In this document: positions 1 to 9,191 of the stretch, one piece after another
Position numbering within the stretch: position 1 is the stretch's first letter
Layout: each line of letters begins with the position of its first letter
NCBI RefSeq assembly: GCF_000169375.1
Contig: NZ_AAXY01000004.1
Coordinates: forward strand, 186,001-250,000
From: Marinobacter sp. ELB17
GTDB taxonomy: Bacteria; Pseudomonadota; Gammaproteobacteria; Pseudomonadales; Oleiphilaceae
Length of the DNA stretch: 64,000 nucleotides
Direction of reading: 5' to 3'
Translations under genes and position numbers: made by a program
Notes under the pieces: generated by a model
Databases searched by the model: none
Told to the model about the DNA's origin: nothing
Seen by the model: only the letters and a program-made list of their open reading frames with translations

Positions 1-532
1 GGCTAAGCGGCCAGTCTTCATGGGGACGCTCCTTGAGTATCAGCGTGTCTCCGTTGCTGATCATGCCGAGCTGCAGAACCCGGTAGTACCACCCTGTTCT
101 AAGGCTGTTTTGCAGTCGGCGGGACATATCCGGTATGTCAAAGCGCAGATTCAGCCGCCAGCAGGGTTGGCGCGGCTGGGATACCTGAATGATGGCCTCT
201 CCAAGCTCAAAAATATCTCCGGCGCAAACATCGGATTCGGTAAGTCCGTCAGTCACCAGGTTTTCGCCAAAAGCACCAGGTTGGCAATGTTCTGAGGCTG
301 GAACAGGGAGCTTGCGCCGTAACCAAGCATAGTGGTCTGAGGCAAAATGATGCAACGCTTTTTCAGGACCGCCGTGGTGGCGCTTGTCACCCTGCTGGTC
401 ATCGCTTAGGCCGCTGGCATTCAGGTAGGCGGAATCGATCTCCCGTTTGTGTATGCCCGTTAGCGTTTCGGTACCCGCAAGCTTTTCCAGGCTGCCAATC
501 CTGAGCTGCCTGATCACAATGCATTTTGCCAT
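1..532 (-). CDS. MOSC-domain protein, YiiM-like (3' end cut by window edge)
   Basis: An open minus-strand frame runs from an ATG at 532 to the left edge without a stop, so the C-terminus is missing. A good AGGAGGT ribosome site lies at about 537-543. The readable protein has MOSC/YiiM hallmarks: DQQGDKRHHGGPEKALHHF near residues 46-64, GENLVTDG, SQPRQPCWRLN, and a late GWYYRVLQLGMISNGDTL block. MOSC proteins are built on the Moco sulfurase C-terminal fold, and YiiM-type members reduce N-hydroxylated substrates using a molybdenum cofactor bound at a conserved Cys. Here that is probably the Cys of QPRQPC. A Mo-dependent role would fit the nar genes and moaA nearby, but the substrate is inferred only. 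Confidence 0.85.
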   Translation of the reverse strand, partial: MAKCIVIRQLRIGSLEKLAGTETLTGIHKREIDSAYLNASGLSDDQQGDKRHHGGPEKALHHFASDHYAWLRRKLPVPASEHCQPGAFGENLVTDGLTESDVCAGDIFELGEAIIQVSQPRQPCWRLNLRFDIPDMSRRLQNSLRTGWYYRVLQLGMISNGDTLILKERPHEDWPLS

Positions 533-615
533 GCAAAACCTCCTAAACTTCGTAAACCGAGGGAGCCATCCCATAGGGCGGCACGGATTTGATATGGCTC
601 CAGCAGTAAAAGATT

Positions 616-1176
616 TCAGAAGAAAAGCAATTGGCGGATATTAAGTTTCCATTCCAGGCTGTCCAGCAGGTTTTTCAGTGCCAGGCCCAGTTCAGTGTCG
701 CCCTCAATCACAATGCGGCGCTGGAAAAACAGCTGGTCTGGGTCCTGATTCTGTTCGGCCAGGGTTTTGAAAGCGCTCAGAGAACCCCGAATGGTCGCCT
801 CACCTGGGCCGTCTACAATGCGCAGCCTGCCCGCCCAGAACCCAAAGGTGACGCCGGGCTGACCGCCATTCAGTTCCAGGCGAATTCTGTGCCCTTCAAA
901 ATCATCAAACTCGCCGTCGGCAATGGCCTCGGCAAACAACCCGTTCAACGGCGCTTCGATGATCAGCTGCTTCAACACCAGCGGAATATGATGATCAATA
1001 GTGGCCAATAACGGAGAAGGCGAGGGTAGATACTCGTTCAGCAGCGCCAGTGAATCGGTCATTAACGGGTTAGCGATCAGTTTTTGGCTTGTGGCCTGCA
1101 CACGCGACATGCCTGGCAGGGTATGGAATGCGGTTAGCGAGGGGCGAGGCAAAAAGGTTGGCATGTGCAGGGCCAT
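616..1176 (-). CDS. ubiT: Ubiquinone biosynthesis accessory factor UbiT (SCP2 lipid-binding domain)
   Basis: This 186-residue protein consists mostly of an SCP2 sterol-carrier domain. It ends with the block FFQRRIVIEGDTELGLALKN, typical of UbiT (YhbT). UbiT is a lipid-binding partner of UbiU and UbiV in the O2-independent ubiquinone pathway, where it probably presents the hydrophobic intermediates. The start at 1176 has GGAG about 7 bases upstream. It is downstream of narXL on the same strand with a 92-base gap, so co-transcription is possible. The ubiUV peptidase-U32 genes are not in the window. Placement inside a nitrate respiration locus fits the need for quinone made without oxygen. A generic SCP2 protein is the alternative, but the C-terminal signature argues for UbiT. 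Confidence 0.85.
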   Translation of the reverse strand: MALHMPTFLPRPSLTAFHTLPGMSRVQATSQKLIANPLMTDSLALLNEYLPSPSPLLATIDHHIPLVLKQLIIEAPLNGLFAEAIADGEFDDFEGHRIRLELNGGQPGVTFGFWAGRLRIVDGPGEATIRGSLSAFKTLAEQNQDPDQLFFQRRIVIEGDTELGLALKNLLDSLEWKLNIRQLLFF

Positions 1177-1268
1177 GAGTGTCTCCGTTGTTGGTCAAAC
1201 ACGCCGCTAAGGGCGCGTCTGGAAACACCTACATTAACCAAGGCTGGCCCGTGCCGCGTTGATATCGC

Positions 1269-1928
1269 TCAGCTCTTGTGCAGACCCTCTTCAACAGCCC
1301 ACACTGCGACTTCCACCCGCGACCGCAAATTGAGTTTTTTTAGCAAGTGCTTCACGTGCACTTTGACCGTGCCGTCGCTGATATCCAGCTTGCGGCCGAT
1401 CATCTTGTTAGACAGACCTTCGGCGATGAGATTCAGAATGTCTTTTTCTCTTGGCGTCAGGCTGTCGAAGTCTGGCCGCGCCGGCTGTTGCGATTTGTTA
1501 TTGCGCAGTGCGTCTGCCAGCAGGGAGGTAAGGCGTTCGCTGATGACCAGCTTTCCTACGGCGGCCTGGTGCAGCTGTTTAATCATATCCTCCGGTTCCA
1601 TATCCTTTAGAAGATAGCCGTCGGCACCAGCGCGTAATGCTTCAACCACATCGTCTTGCTGATCTGACACGGTGAACATAATAATGCGCGAGCTGATGTT
1701 GTGGGCTCGTAGCTGCCGCAAGGCTTCAATACCGCTCACATCCGGCATATTCAGATCCATCAGGATCAGGTCTGGCTCCAGTTCCAGAGCAATGCGCACG
1801 CCGTCCGTCGCATTGCTGGCCTCGCCTGCTACCTCAAGATCTGGTTCCATTTCGATCAGTTGCTTGATGCCCTTGCGCAATAAAGGGTGATCATCTATCA
1901 ACAATATGCTTGCAGGTGTATCAGACAT
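1269..1928 (-). CDS. narL: Nitrate/nitrite response regulator NarL
   Basis: This is a 219-residue cytoplasmic response regulator. The N-terminal receiver domain contains [17 protein letters not shown] and the phospho-acceptor aspartate in [10 protein letters not shown]. The C-terminal LuxR/GerE helix-turn-helix reads [19 protein letters not shown]. NarL activates nitrate respiration genes when NarX phosphorylates it. The frame can be extended to a TTG at 1958 that overlaps the narX stop. The ATG at 1928 is preferred because a purine-rich AAGAGAGAG sits just upstream and the receiver domain begins right after it. It lies immediately downstream of narX in the same transcription unit. Confidence 0.93.
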   Translation of the reverse strand: MSDTPASILLIDDHPLLRKGIKQLIEMEPDLEVAGEASNATDGVRIALELEPDLILMDLNMPDVSGIEALRQLRAHNISSRIIMFTVSDQQDDVVEALRAGADGYLLKDMEPEDMIKQLHQAAVGKLVISERLTSLLADALRNNKSQQPARPDFDSLTPREKDILNLIAEGLSNKMIGRKLDISDGTVKVHVKHLLKKLNLRSRVEVAVWAVEEGLHKS

Positions 1929-1954
1929 GGCTCTCTCTTTGTGTGGGTAAACCG

Positions 1955-3841
1955 TCAATTGGAATCCGCGGTTTGCGGGTTGTTTGCCGGTTTAACCGGG
2001 ATCAGGTTTCGGGCGTGGGGAATAAAATGCAAACTCACTTCCACCCCTCCTTGCGGATGATTAGCGACCGTTAGCTGGCCGCCCAGTGAGCGGGCGCGGT
2101 CTTGCATAATGATCATGCCGTAATGGTTCTCTGGCTGACCTGAATCGGGTAGCCCGCGACCGTTGTCACGGATTTTAGCCTTAACCTGCGGAGATTCGAA
2201 ACTGACGTCGACCCACACCGCTTCGGCCTTGCTGTGCTTTACCGCGTTGGCCAGCGCCTCGCGCACAACTTGAAGCGTGTGGATTTCTTCATTGGGTGAA
2301 AGCGTCTGTGCGGGCAGCTTGTACACCAGATTGACGGGTTTGGCCATGCGCCCGGAAAACTCGTGCACGGTCTGGCGCAGTGCGGCGCCAAGGTCCGGTG
2401 TGTCCAGCTTCAAGCGGAAGGTCGCTAACAGTTCCCGTAACTGACGATAGGCGCTGCTTAAACCGGTGCTCAGTTCGTCTAATACCGCGTCATAACCGGT
2501 TTTTTGTGGGCCGTCCATGTTCATTCTGCGCAATCGAGTAACCTGGATTTTAAGGTATGACAAAGACTGGGCCAGGGAATCGTGGAGCTCGCGGGCAATA
2601 ACGGTGCGTTCTTCGGCCAGCGTCCGCTGTTGTTCTTCGGTAATTTGCCGCTCCAGAAATATGGCTGTGGCCAGCTGATCGCTTAGAGTTTCCAACAGCC
2701 TTCGTGCGGTTTTAGACAACTCCTGTGAGGCCGGGTACCAGACTTCCAGTGTGCCCAGCAGTTGGCCGGGGGTGCGAATGGGCAGCAGCAAACGGCGCCC
2801 GTCATTGCCGGGCATTGGCAGCTCGTCGTGTTCCTCTTCGGTCACCAGGCAGGCGCTGCAGCTGTGATCGCGGCAGTAAAATGGGCGCACCATTGTAGCA
2901 GTAGTGACGGCTTGAACCGGCTCTGCGGAGGCTTTGTCGTGCAGATACAGATTGATAGGGCCTATGCCGAGCATCTGCTCCAGCTGCTTCAACATGGGCA
3001 ATGCACCATCGCACAAGCTGTGATTCGCAAACAGAGTGCGGCTGGACGAATGCAGTAATTCGAGCGCAGCGTGGCTTTTCTCCAGCTCTTCGGTTTTGGC
3101 TTTGACCTTGCTTTCCAGTTCGTAGTAGGTGAGCGCCAGCTCGCTGGTCATCTGGTCAAACGCCGACCCGAGCTGCGCCAGCTCATCAGAGCCGCTCAGC
3201 TCGGCCTTGCGGGAAAAATCTTGCTTGCTCACGGATTCGGCAATGCTCACCAGTTTTCGTAGCGGCCGCAGAACTCGCTTTTTCAAGTCCAGAAACAATG
3301 CCAATACGATCAGGATAGCGAACACCAGACTGATCACCTGTATCAGGTCCAGCAGGCGGATGCGGGCTTCGGTGCGATGTTCAAGCATAGACACCAGCAC
3401 ATCGACATTGTCCACGTAGCTTTGGGTGGTGTTAATCATAGAGCCTGTTAGCGGGTCTCCGGGACGGTGTTGTGCCAGCATGGGGCTAACGCTGGAGTCC
3501 CACTGGTTGACTACGTCGCGGTAGCGTTGCGCCAGCGGGTGATCGGTAGCAAGTGGTAATGACTGGATAATATCAGCGTGGACCAGGCGTTGATCGTAGC
3601 GGCTTACCATCTGGTCCAGGGCCTGGCGCCCATTGGCGGTATTCTGGTCTTCCAGTCGCGCTACCTGCGCCAACAACTGATACGCGCCCATACGCAGAGT
3701 GCCCGCCAGGTTGATGGCGGTGGCGTTACCGGCAATGCTTTGTGACACCCCTAGAGTGGCCCCCATACTGACAATGGCGGTGAGTACAACCGCACTGACG
3801 GCAATGGCAATCCGGTTAACGAGTGAGCTTCTGGAGGTCAT
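1955..3841 (-). CDS. narX: Nitrate/nitrite sensor histidine kinase NarX
   Basis: This is a 628-residue membrane sensor kinase. A first membrane segment lies at residues 8-33. The periplasmic part carries a P-box-like nitrate-binding helix, [20 protein letters not shown] (about 44-63). A second membrane segment follows at about 165-185, then a HAMP domain and a coiled coil. The central module has a cysteine cluster, CRDHSCSAC, as in NarX/NarQ. The kinase core has the HisKA_3 H-box [15 protein letters not shown] and an ATPase domain with RDNGRGLP. Known NarX proteins sense nitrate in the periplasm and phosphorylate NarL. The gene is divergent from narK, with a shared 156-base intergenic region that probably contains the control sites. 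Confidence 0.93.
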   Translation of the reverse strand: MTSRSSLVNRIAIAVSAVVLTAIVSMGATLGVSQSIAGNATAINLAGTLRMGAYQLLAQVARLEDQNTANGRQALDQMVSRYDQRLVHADIIQSLPLATDHPLAQRYRDVVNQWDSSVSPMLAQHRPGDPLTGSMINTTQSYVDNVDVLVSMLEHRTEARIRLLDLIQVISLVFAILIVLALFLDLKKRVLRPLRKLVSIAESVSKQDFSRKAELSGSDELAQLGSAFDQMTSELALTYYELESKVKAKTEELEKSHAALELLHSSSRTLFANHSLCDGALPMLKQLEQMLGIGPINLYLHDKASAEPVQAVTTATMVRPFYCRDHSCSACLVTEEEHDELPMPGNDGRRLLLPIRTPGQLLGTLEVWYPASQELSKTARRLLETLSDQLATAIFLERQITEEQQRTLAEERTVIARELHDSLAQSLSYLKIQVTRLRRMNMDGPQKTGYDAVLDELSTGLSSAYRQLRELLATFRLKLDTPDLGAALRQTVHEFSGRMAKPVNLVYKLPAQTLSPNEEIHTLQVVREALANAVKHSKAEAVWVDVSFESPQVKAKIRDNGRGLPDSGQPENHYGMIIMQDRARSLGGQLTVANHPQGGVEVSLHFIPHARNLIPVKPANNPQTADSN

Positions 3842-3997
3842 AGGGTTTTTTAGGTGGCGAGTGGGTATTGATTGAATGCCAACTACCTCTTTACGGATAG
3901 ACAGCTACCCACGAGGTTGTTAAGCCATCATAGTCTTTGACCGCCAGACAGGTAAAGTAAGACACTCAAAGTCACGTCTGCCAACAGGATAAAGCCG
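3842..3997. promoter_or_regulatory. Divergent narX/narK control region with a candidate NarL heptamer
   Basis: The 156-base gap between divergent narX and narK must hold both promoters. TACCTCT at 3884-3890 fits the NarL heptamer consensus TACYYMT. GTGGGTA (3861-3867) and TACCCAC (3907-3913) form an inverted pair that is close to the consensus. TTGATTGAATGCCA at 3868-3881 has one good FNR/DNR half-site only. This is pattern matching by eye; none of the sites is proven. Confidence 0.35.
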
Positions 3998-5323
3998 ATG
4001 AATGTGGGGCCAGGGCCGTCCGAAATCCGAGCTTTACAGCTATCGGTCGACAGCACCGAATCGGATGACGAACGGGGCGAAGAGCGCTATGCATCGCTGT
4101 TGTTAGTGTTACCACTAGCGCTGGCCGGTTTCATTATTGCGGCCGCCTGCTGGACCCTGTTTGCGGTGGTCGGCGTAACTCTGCGCAACGATTTTCAGCT
4201 GAGCGAGCTTCAGTTTGGCCTGTTATTGGCAATGCCGATGGCGGTGAGCGCATTGCTAGCGGTCCCGGCAGGACTGTTTGCGGGTATGTGGGGTGCCAGA
4301 AAAGTCATGTTGTGGTGCCTTACAGGCCTGGCGTTAAGTATGGCGCTAGTGTTCTTTGCCGATAGTTTTGCTGGTTATATTCTCGCCGCTGGTGGTTTAG
4401 GCCTGGCCGGTGGTTTTTACAGTGCGGGTCTGCAATTTGTAACCATTCATTGCCGGCCGCAACGGCTCGGGCTGGTGTTGGGTGTGTTTGGTGCGGGTAT
4501 TACCGGGGCCGATTTCAATTATTACTTGGTGCCACTTCTGCACCAGGCCTACTCCTGGCAAGGCGTTCCTTTGGCTTATGTCATTGTGCTGCTGCTGATA
4601 TTGGCACTGTTTCTGATGCTCACCGAGCCCGACGACCAAACCACACCTTTTGCGAGCAATGCCACGGCCTGGCGCAAATGTTGTGCGCCAGGAGTTTGGC
4701 ATTTGTGTGGTTATTTTTCTGTTATTGCCGGCAGTTTTTTCGCATTGGCCCTGTGGCTGCCGGATTACCTGTCAGCACGCTCGGGCCTGCCGGTAGGCCT
4801 GGGTGCGCATCAGGCTTTGTGGTTTGTATTGCCGGGCGCTCTGGCACAGATTGCGGGCGGTGCGCTGGCCGATCGTTTAGGTAGCAGCCGGGTCGTTATA
4901 TGGGCTTTGCTGTTGGCGCTGGCGGCGCTATTTGTGTTGTCTTACCCACCGATGACTCTCTCGGTACAAGGTGTTGGGCGCTCTTATCATCTAGAACTTT
5001 TGCTGCCGCGGGTGTGCGAAGGCGGTGTGATGATTATGCTCGGAGCAGCCCTGGGCTCAGCTATTGGTGCTCTGCAGCGGATGATTATTTTAGCCAGCCG
5101 TGAAGCGGCTGCGGTAGTGGCGGGCGTTTTGCTGCTGGGTGCGTTCGCTGTGGCATTCATGTTGCCCATTGTATTTGCCGCCATCAACGCCTGGCTGAAT
5201 GTGCGTTCTGCCGTGTTCATGCTGCTGTTCGTGATGCTGGTAGCCTGTATTTTATTGTTCGCCCGAAACACCCGGCGGCGTGAACGCCGGGAGCTGTCTT
5301 TCTCACAGTCTCGGGTGGTCTAG
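3998..5323 (+). CDS. narK: NarK-like major facilitator transporter, divergent
   Basis: This 441-residue protein is a 12-helix major facilitator transporter placed between narXL and narGHJI, where nitrate/nitrite transporters are usual. The overall pattern matches NarK: QLSELQFGLLLAMPMAVSAL in the first pair of helices, GVFGAGITGAD near residues 162-172, and a GALADRLGSSR loop. Several residues expected for nitrate binding are absent. The helix-2 arginine position of LLRLP is Ala88 here (LLAVP). The helix-8 arginine of LARPLGG is Gln284 (LAQIAGG). The glycine-rich nitrate signatures are degenerate. Position suggests nitrate or nitrite transport, but the residues leave the substrate open. The start has only a weak upstream ribosome site. 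Confidence 0.75.
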   Translation: MNVGPGPSEIRALQLSVDSTESDDERGEERYASLLLVLPLALAGFIIAAACWTLFAVVGVTLRNDFQLSELQFGLLLAMPMAVSALLAVPAGLFAGMWGARKVMLWCLTGLALSMALVFFADSFAGYILAAGGLGLAGGFYSAGLQFVTIHCRPQRLGLVLGVFGAGITGADFNYYLVPLLHQAYSWQGVPLAYVIVLLLILALFLMLTEPDDQTTPFASNATAWRKCCAPGVWHLCGYFSVIAGSFFALALWLPDYLSARSGLPVGLGAHQALWFVLPGALAQIAGGALADRLGSSRVVIWALLLALAALFVLSYPPMTLSVQGVGRSYHLELLLPRVCEGGVMIMLGAALGSAIGALQRMIILASREAAAVVAGVLLLGAFAVAFMLPIVFAAINAWLNVRSAVFMLLFVMLVACILLFARNTRRRERRELSFSQSRVV

Positions 5324-5447
5324 GTGCCGTCTACCCCCCTGGTGGTAGGGGCTGGTTAAGAGGTAGTAACCACGCTGCTTTCGCTATTGGGTTGTCACAC
5401 AATGGTCTCAAATCGTTAACGCGATCCGGCAAACGGAGAGAGAGACC
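5324..5447 (+). promoter_or_regulatory. narG upstream region with a candidate NarL heptamer
   Basis: This 124-base gap lies between the transporter and narG. AGAGGTA at 5359-5365 is the reverse complement of TACCTCT, the same heptamer seen in the narX/narK gap. CTACCCCCCTGGTGGTAGGG at 5331-5350 can form a short hairpin but has no following T-run. The ribosome site GGAGAGAGAG precedes narG. A separate narG promoter is possible; read-through from narK is equally possible. Confidence 0.3.
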
Positions 5448-8400
5448 ATGAGTCATTTGATCGACAAGCTGAGCTACTTCAGCAAAAAGCGTGAATCCTT
5501 TTCTGGCGACCACGGCGAAACCCATACCGAAAACCGTGACTGGGAAGACAGCTATCGCCAGCGCTGGCAGCACGACAAAGTTGTGCGTTCCACCCACGGC
5601 GTAAACTGCACCGGCTCTTGCAGCTGGAAAATCTACGTTAAAAACGGTCTGGTAACCTGGGAAACCCAGCAAACCGATTACCCCCGTACCCGCCCGGATC
5701 TGCCGAACCACGAGCCCCGTGGTTGCCCTCGTGGCGCGAGCTATTCCTGGTACATGTACAGCGCTAACCGCCTGAAGTACCCACTGATGCGCAAGCATCT
5801 GATGCAGCTCTGGCGCGCCGCTCGCATCCAGTTTAACGACCCGGTCGATGCCTGGGCTTCCATCGTGGAAGATCCGAAGAAAACCGCTGAATACAAGCCA
5901 CGCCGCGGTATGGGCGGTTTTGTGCGTTCCGACTGGAACGAAGTGAACGAGCTGATTGCAGCGTCTAACGTTTATACCGCGAAAAAGCACGGCCCGGACC
6001 GCATCATCGGCTTCTCGCCGATTCCTGCGATGTCCATGGTGTCTTACGCGGCGGGCAGCCGTTACCTGTCGCTGATTGGTGGCACGTGCCTGAGCTTCTA
6101 CGACTGGTACTGCGACCTGCCGCCGGCTTCCCCACAAACCTGGGGCGAGCAAACCGACGTTCCCGAATCCGCAGACTGGTACAACTCCAGCTACATCATT
6201 GCCTGGGGCTCCAACGTTCCACAAACCCGTACTCCGGATGCCCACTTCTTTACCGAAGTGCGCTACAAAGGCACCAAGACCGTTGCCATTACCCCGGATT
6301 ACGCCGAAGTTGCCAAGTTGTCTGATGAGTGGCTGAACCCCAAGCAAGGCACCGACGCCGCGCTGGGTATGGCCATGGGCCACGTGATTCTGAAAGAGTT
6401 TCACGTTGATAACCCCAGCGCTTACTTTACCGATTATGTGCGCCGCTACACCGATATGCCGTACCTGGTGAAACTCGACAAAATGGAAGACGGCCGTTAT
6501 GTGCCGGGCCGGTTCCTGCGCGCCAGCGATCTGGTGGGCGGACTGGGCGAAGAGAACAACCCCGAGTGGAAAACCATTGCCATTGATGAAACCACCAACC
6601 AGCTAACCGCGCCAAACGGCTCCATTGGTTACCGCTGGGGTCAAAAAGGCAAGTGGAACCTGAAGCAAACTGCAAAAACAGAAGACGTGAACCTGCAGTT
6701 GTCGATGGTTAAAAAGCACGACGAAATTGTGGACGTTGCCTTCCCGTATTTCGGCGGTATCAAGCACGAGCACTTCAAATCCGTTGAGATCAGCGACACC
6801 CTGACCCACAAACTGGGCAGCCGTAAAATTGAACTGGCAGACGGCGAGGAAGCTTTAGTCGTCACCGTGTACGACCTGATGATCGCCAACTACGGCATCA
6901 GCCGTGGCCTGGGTGAAGACGACGGTGCTACCGACTACGACCAGATCAAGCCGTACACACCTGCCTGGCAAGAAAAGATCACCGGCGTACCCGCCCACAA
7001 AGTGACCCGCATTGCCCGTGAATTCGCCGAGACTGCCCACAAAACCAATGGTCGCTCCATGATCATTGTGGGTGCCGGTATGAATCACTGGTACCACATG
7101 GACATGAACTACCGTGCGCTGATCAATATGCTGATCATGTGTGGTTGTGTCGGCCAGAGCGGTGGCGGTTGGGCCCACTATGTAGGTCAGGAAAAACTGC
7201 GCCCACAGACCGGCTGGCAGCCTTTGGCCTTCGGCCTGGATTGGCAGCGCCCGCCACGCCAGATGAACGGCACATCCTTCTTCTACGCCCACTCTGGCCA
7301 GTGGCGCTACGAGAAACTGGATGTGAGCGAAATCTTGTCGCCGCTGGCAGACAAGTCCAAATTCGGTGGCAGCCTGATCGATTACAACGTACGCGCCGAG
7401 CGTATGGGCTGGTTGCCGTCTGCGCCGCAGTTTAACCGTAACCCGCTGGGCATTGCCGCCGAAGCGGAAAGCGCCGGTATGGATGTGCCAGCGTACGTGA
7501 CTCAGTCCTTGAAGGACGGCTCACTGGCGTTTGCCTCGGAAGATCCGGAAGCCCCGGAAAACCACCCGCGCAATATGTTCATCTGGCGTTCCAACCTGTT
7601 GGGTTCTTCCGGCAAGGGCCACGAGTACATGCTTAAGTACCTGCTGGGTACGACGAGTGGTTTGCAGGGCAAAGACCTGGGTCACGATGGCGGCGTTAAG
7701 CCGCAGGAAGTGAAATGGCACGACGAAGCGCCCGAAGGCAAACTGGATCTGCTGGTGACTCTGGACTTCCGTATGTCCACCACCTGCCTGTATTCCGACA
7801 TCGTTCTGCCTACCGCTACCTGGTATGAAAAAGACGACCTGAATACCTCGGATATGCACCCGTTCATTCACCCGCTAACCGCGGCTACGGATCCGGCGTG
7901 GGAATCCCGCAGTGACTGGGAAATCTACAAAGGCATTGCCAAGGCATTCTCCAAAGCGTCTGAAGGCCATCTGGGTGTCCAGAAAGACGTGGTTACGGTG
8001 CCGTTGTTGCACGACGCGCCCGCTGAGCTGGGTCAGCCGTTTGATGTAAAAGATTGGAAAAAAGGCGAATGTGAACTGATTCCGGGCAAAACCGCGCCTA
8101 ACTTCATGACGGTTGAGCGGGACTACCCGAACACCTACGCGCGCTTCACGTCCCTTGGCCCTCTGTTGGACAAGCTGGGTAACGGCGGCAAAGGCATCAA
8201 CTGGAACACCGAAAAAGAAGTGGAGTTCCTGGGTCAGTTGAACCACAAACACCTTGACGGCGCCAATGCGGGTCGACCGAAAATTAACACGGCCATTAAT
8301 GCATGTGAAGTGATTCTGAGCCTGGCTCCGGAAACCAACGGCCAGGTCGCCGTGAAAGCCTGGGCTGCGCTGTCTGAATTCACCGGGCTGGATCACACGC

Positions 8401-9191
8401 ACCTGGCACTGAACAAAGAAGACGAAAAAATCCGCTTCCGCGACATCGTAGCGCAGCCGCGCAAAATCATCTCCAGCCCGACCTGGTCTGGCCTGGAAGA
8501 CGAGCATGTGTCCTACAGCGCCGGCTACACCAACGTGCACGAGCTGATTCCCTGGCGCACGCTGACCGGTCGCCAGCAGTTCTATCAAGACCACGAGTGG
8601 ATGCGCGCCTTTGGCGAAAGCCTGCTGGTGTATCGCCCGCCCATCAACACCAAAGCGGCGGCACCGCTGCTGAACGCCAAGCCCAACGGCAACCCGGAGA
8701 AGGCGTTGAACTTCCTTACACCGCACCAGAAGTGGGGTATACACAGTACCTACAGCGACAACCTGCTGATGCTGACCCTGTCTCGTGGCGGCCCCATTGT
8801 GTGGCTGAGTGAAGACGACGCCCGCGATATAGGTGTGGAAGACAACGACTGGATAGAAGTGTTCAACGCCAACGGGTCTTTGTCAGCGCGGGCGGTGGTT
8901 AGCCAGCGGGTGATGCCGGGCATGGTGATGATGTACCACGCTCAGGAGCGCATTGTGAATATTCCCGGCTCGGAAATTACCGGCAGCCGCGGTGGTATTC
9001 ACAACTCGGTTACCCGGGTGTGCCCGAAGCCCACTCACATGATTGGTGGCTATGCCCAGTTCTCGTACGGCTTCAACTACTACGGCACCGTGGGTTCCAA
9101 CCGCGACGAGTTCGTTGTAGTGCGCAAAATGAAGAACGTTGACTGGCTTGATGGCGAGGGCAGCGACACTGTTCAGGAGAGTGTGAAATGA
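5448..9191 (+). CDS. narG: Respiratory nitrate reductase alpha subunit NarG
   Basis: This 1247-residue protein is the catalytic subunit of the membrane-bound nitrate reductase. It reduces nitrate to nitrite at a Mo-bis-MGD centre on the cytoplasmic side. The FS0 cluster motif HGVNCTGSCSWKIYVKNG starts with His50 and Cys54, matching His49 and Cys53 of the E. coli enzyme. The WYCDLPP block contains Asp223, which corresponds to the Mo-ligating aspartate. Length and motifs are full and normal for the family, and there is no Tat leader beyond the short N-terminal sequence. It overlaps narH by four bases (ATGA), so translation is probably coupled. MoaA, needed for its cofactor, is encoded downstream. 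Confidence 0.98.
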   Translation: MSHLIDKLSYFSKKRESFSGDHGETHTENRDWEDSYRQRWQHDKVVRSTHGVNCTGSCSWKIYVKNGLVTWETQQTDYPRTRPDLPNHEPRGCPRGASYSWYMYSANRLKYPLMRKHLMQLWRAARIQFNDPVDAWASIVEDPKKTAEYKPRRGMGGFVRSDWNEVNELIAASNVYTAKKHGPDRIIGFSPIPAMSMVSYAAGSRYLSLIGGTCLSFYDWYCDLPPASPQTWGEQTDVPESADWYNSSYIIAWGSNVPQTRTPDAHFFTEVRYKGTKTVAITPDYAEVAKLSDEWLNPKQGTDAALGMAMGHVILKEFHVDNPSAYFTDYVRRYTDMPYLVKLDKMEDGRYVPGRFLRASDLVGGLGEENNPEWKTIAIDETTNQLTAPNGSIGYRWGQKGKWNLKQTAKTEDVNLQLSMVKKHDEIVDVAFPYFGGIKHEHFKSVEISDTLTHKLGSRKIELADGEEALVVTVYDLMIANYGISRGLGEDDGATDYDQIKPYTPAWQEKITGVPAHKVTRIAREFAETAHKTNGRSMIIVGAGMNHWYHMDMNYRALINMLIMCGCVGQSGGGWAHYVGQEKLRPQTGWQPLAFGLDWQRPPRQMNGTSFFYAHSGQWRYEKLDVSEILSPLADKSKFGGSLIDYNVRAERMGWLPSAPQFNRNPLGIAAEAESAGMDVPAYVTQSLKDGSLAFASEDPEAPENHPRNMFIWRSNLLGSSGKGHEYMLKYLLGTTSGLQGKDLGHDGGVKPQEVKWHDEAPEGKLDLLVTLDFRMSTTCLYSDIVLPTATWYEKDDLNTSDMHPFIHPLTAATDPAWESRSDWEIYKGIAKAFSKASEGHLGVQKDVVTVPLLHDAPAELGQPFDVKDWKKGECELIPGKTAPNFMTVERDYPNTYARFTSLGPLLDKLGNGGKGINWNTEKEVEFLGQLNHKHLDGANAGRPKINTAINACEVILSLAPETNGQVAVKAWAALSEFTGLDHTHLALNKEDEKIRFRDIVAQPRKIISSPTWSGLEDEHVSYSAGYTNVHELIPWRTLTGRQQFYQDHEWMRAFGESLLVYRPPINTKAAAPLLNAKPNGNPEKALNFLTPHQKWGIHSTYSDNLLMLTLSRGGPIVWLSEDDARDIGVEDNDWIEVFNANGSLSARAVVSQRVMPGMVMMYHAQERIVNIPGSEITGSRGGIHNSVTRVCPKPTHMIGGYAQFSYGFNYYGTVGSNRDEFVVVRKMKNVDWLDGEGSDTVQESVK

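Noticed and set aside
3868-3881. Possible FNR/DNR box between narX and narK
   Set aside because: Only the TTGAT half fits; the second half has two of five bases.
5331-6404. Long minus-strand open frame (357 codons) over the start of narG
   Set aside because: It is antisense to a well-supported narG and has no recognisable domain.
7875-8744. Minus-strand open frame of 289 codons inside narG
   Set aside because: It mirrors narG codons and has no start signal or family match.
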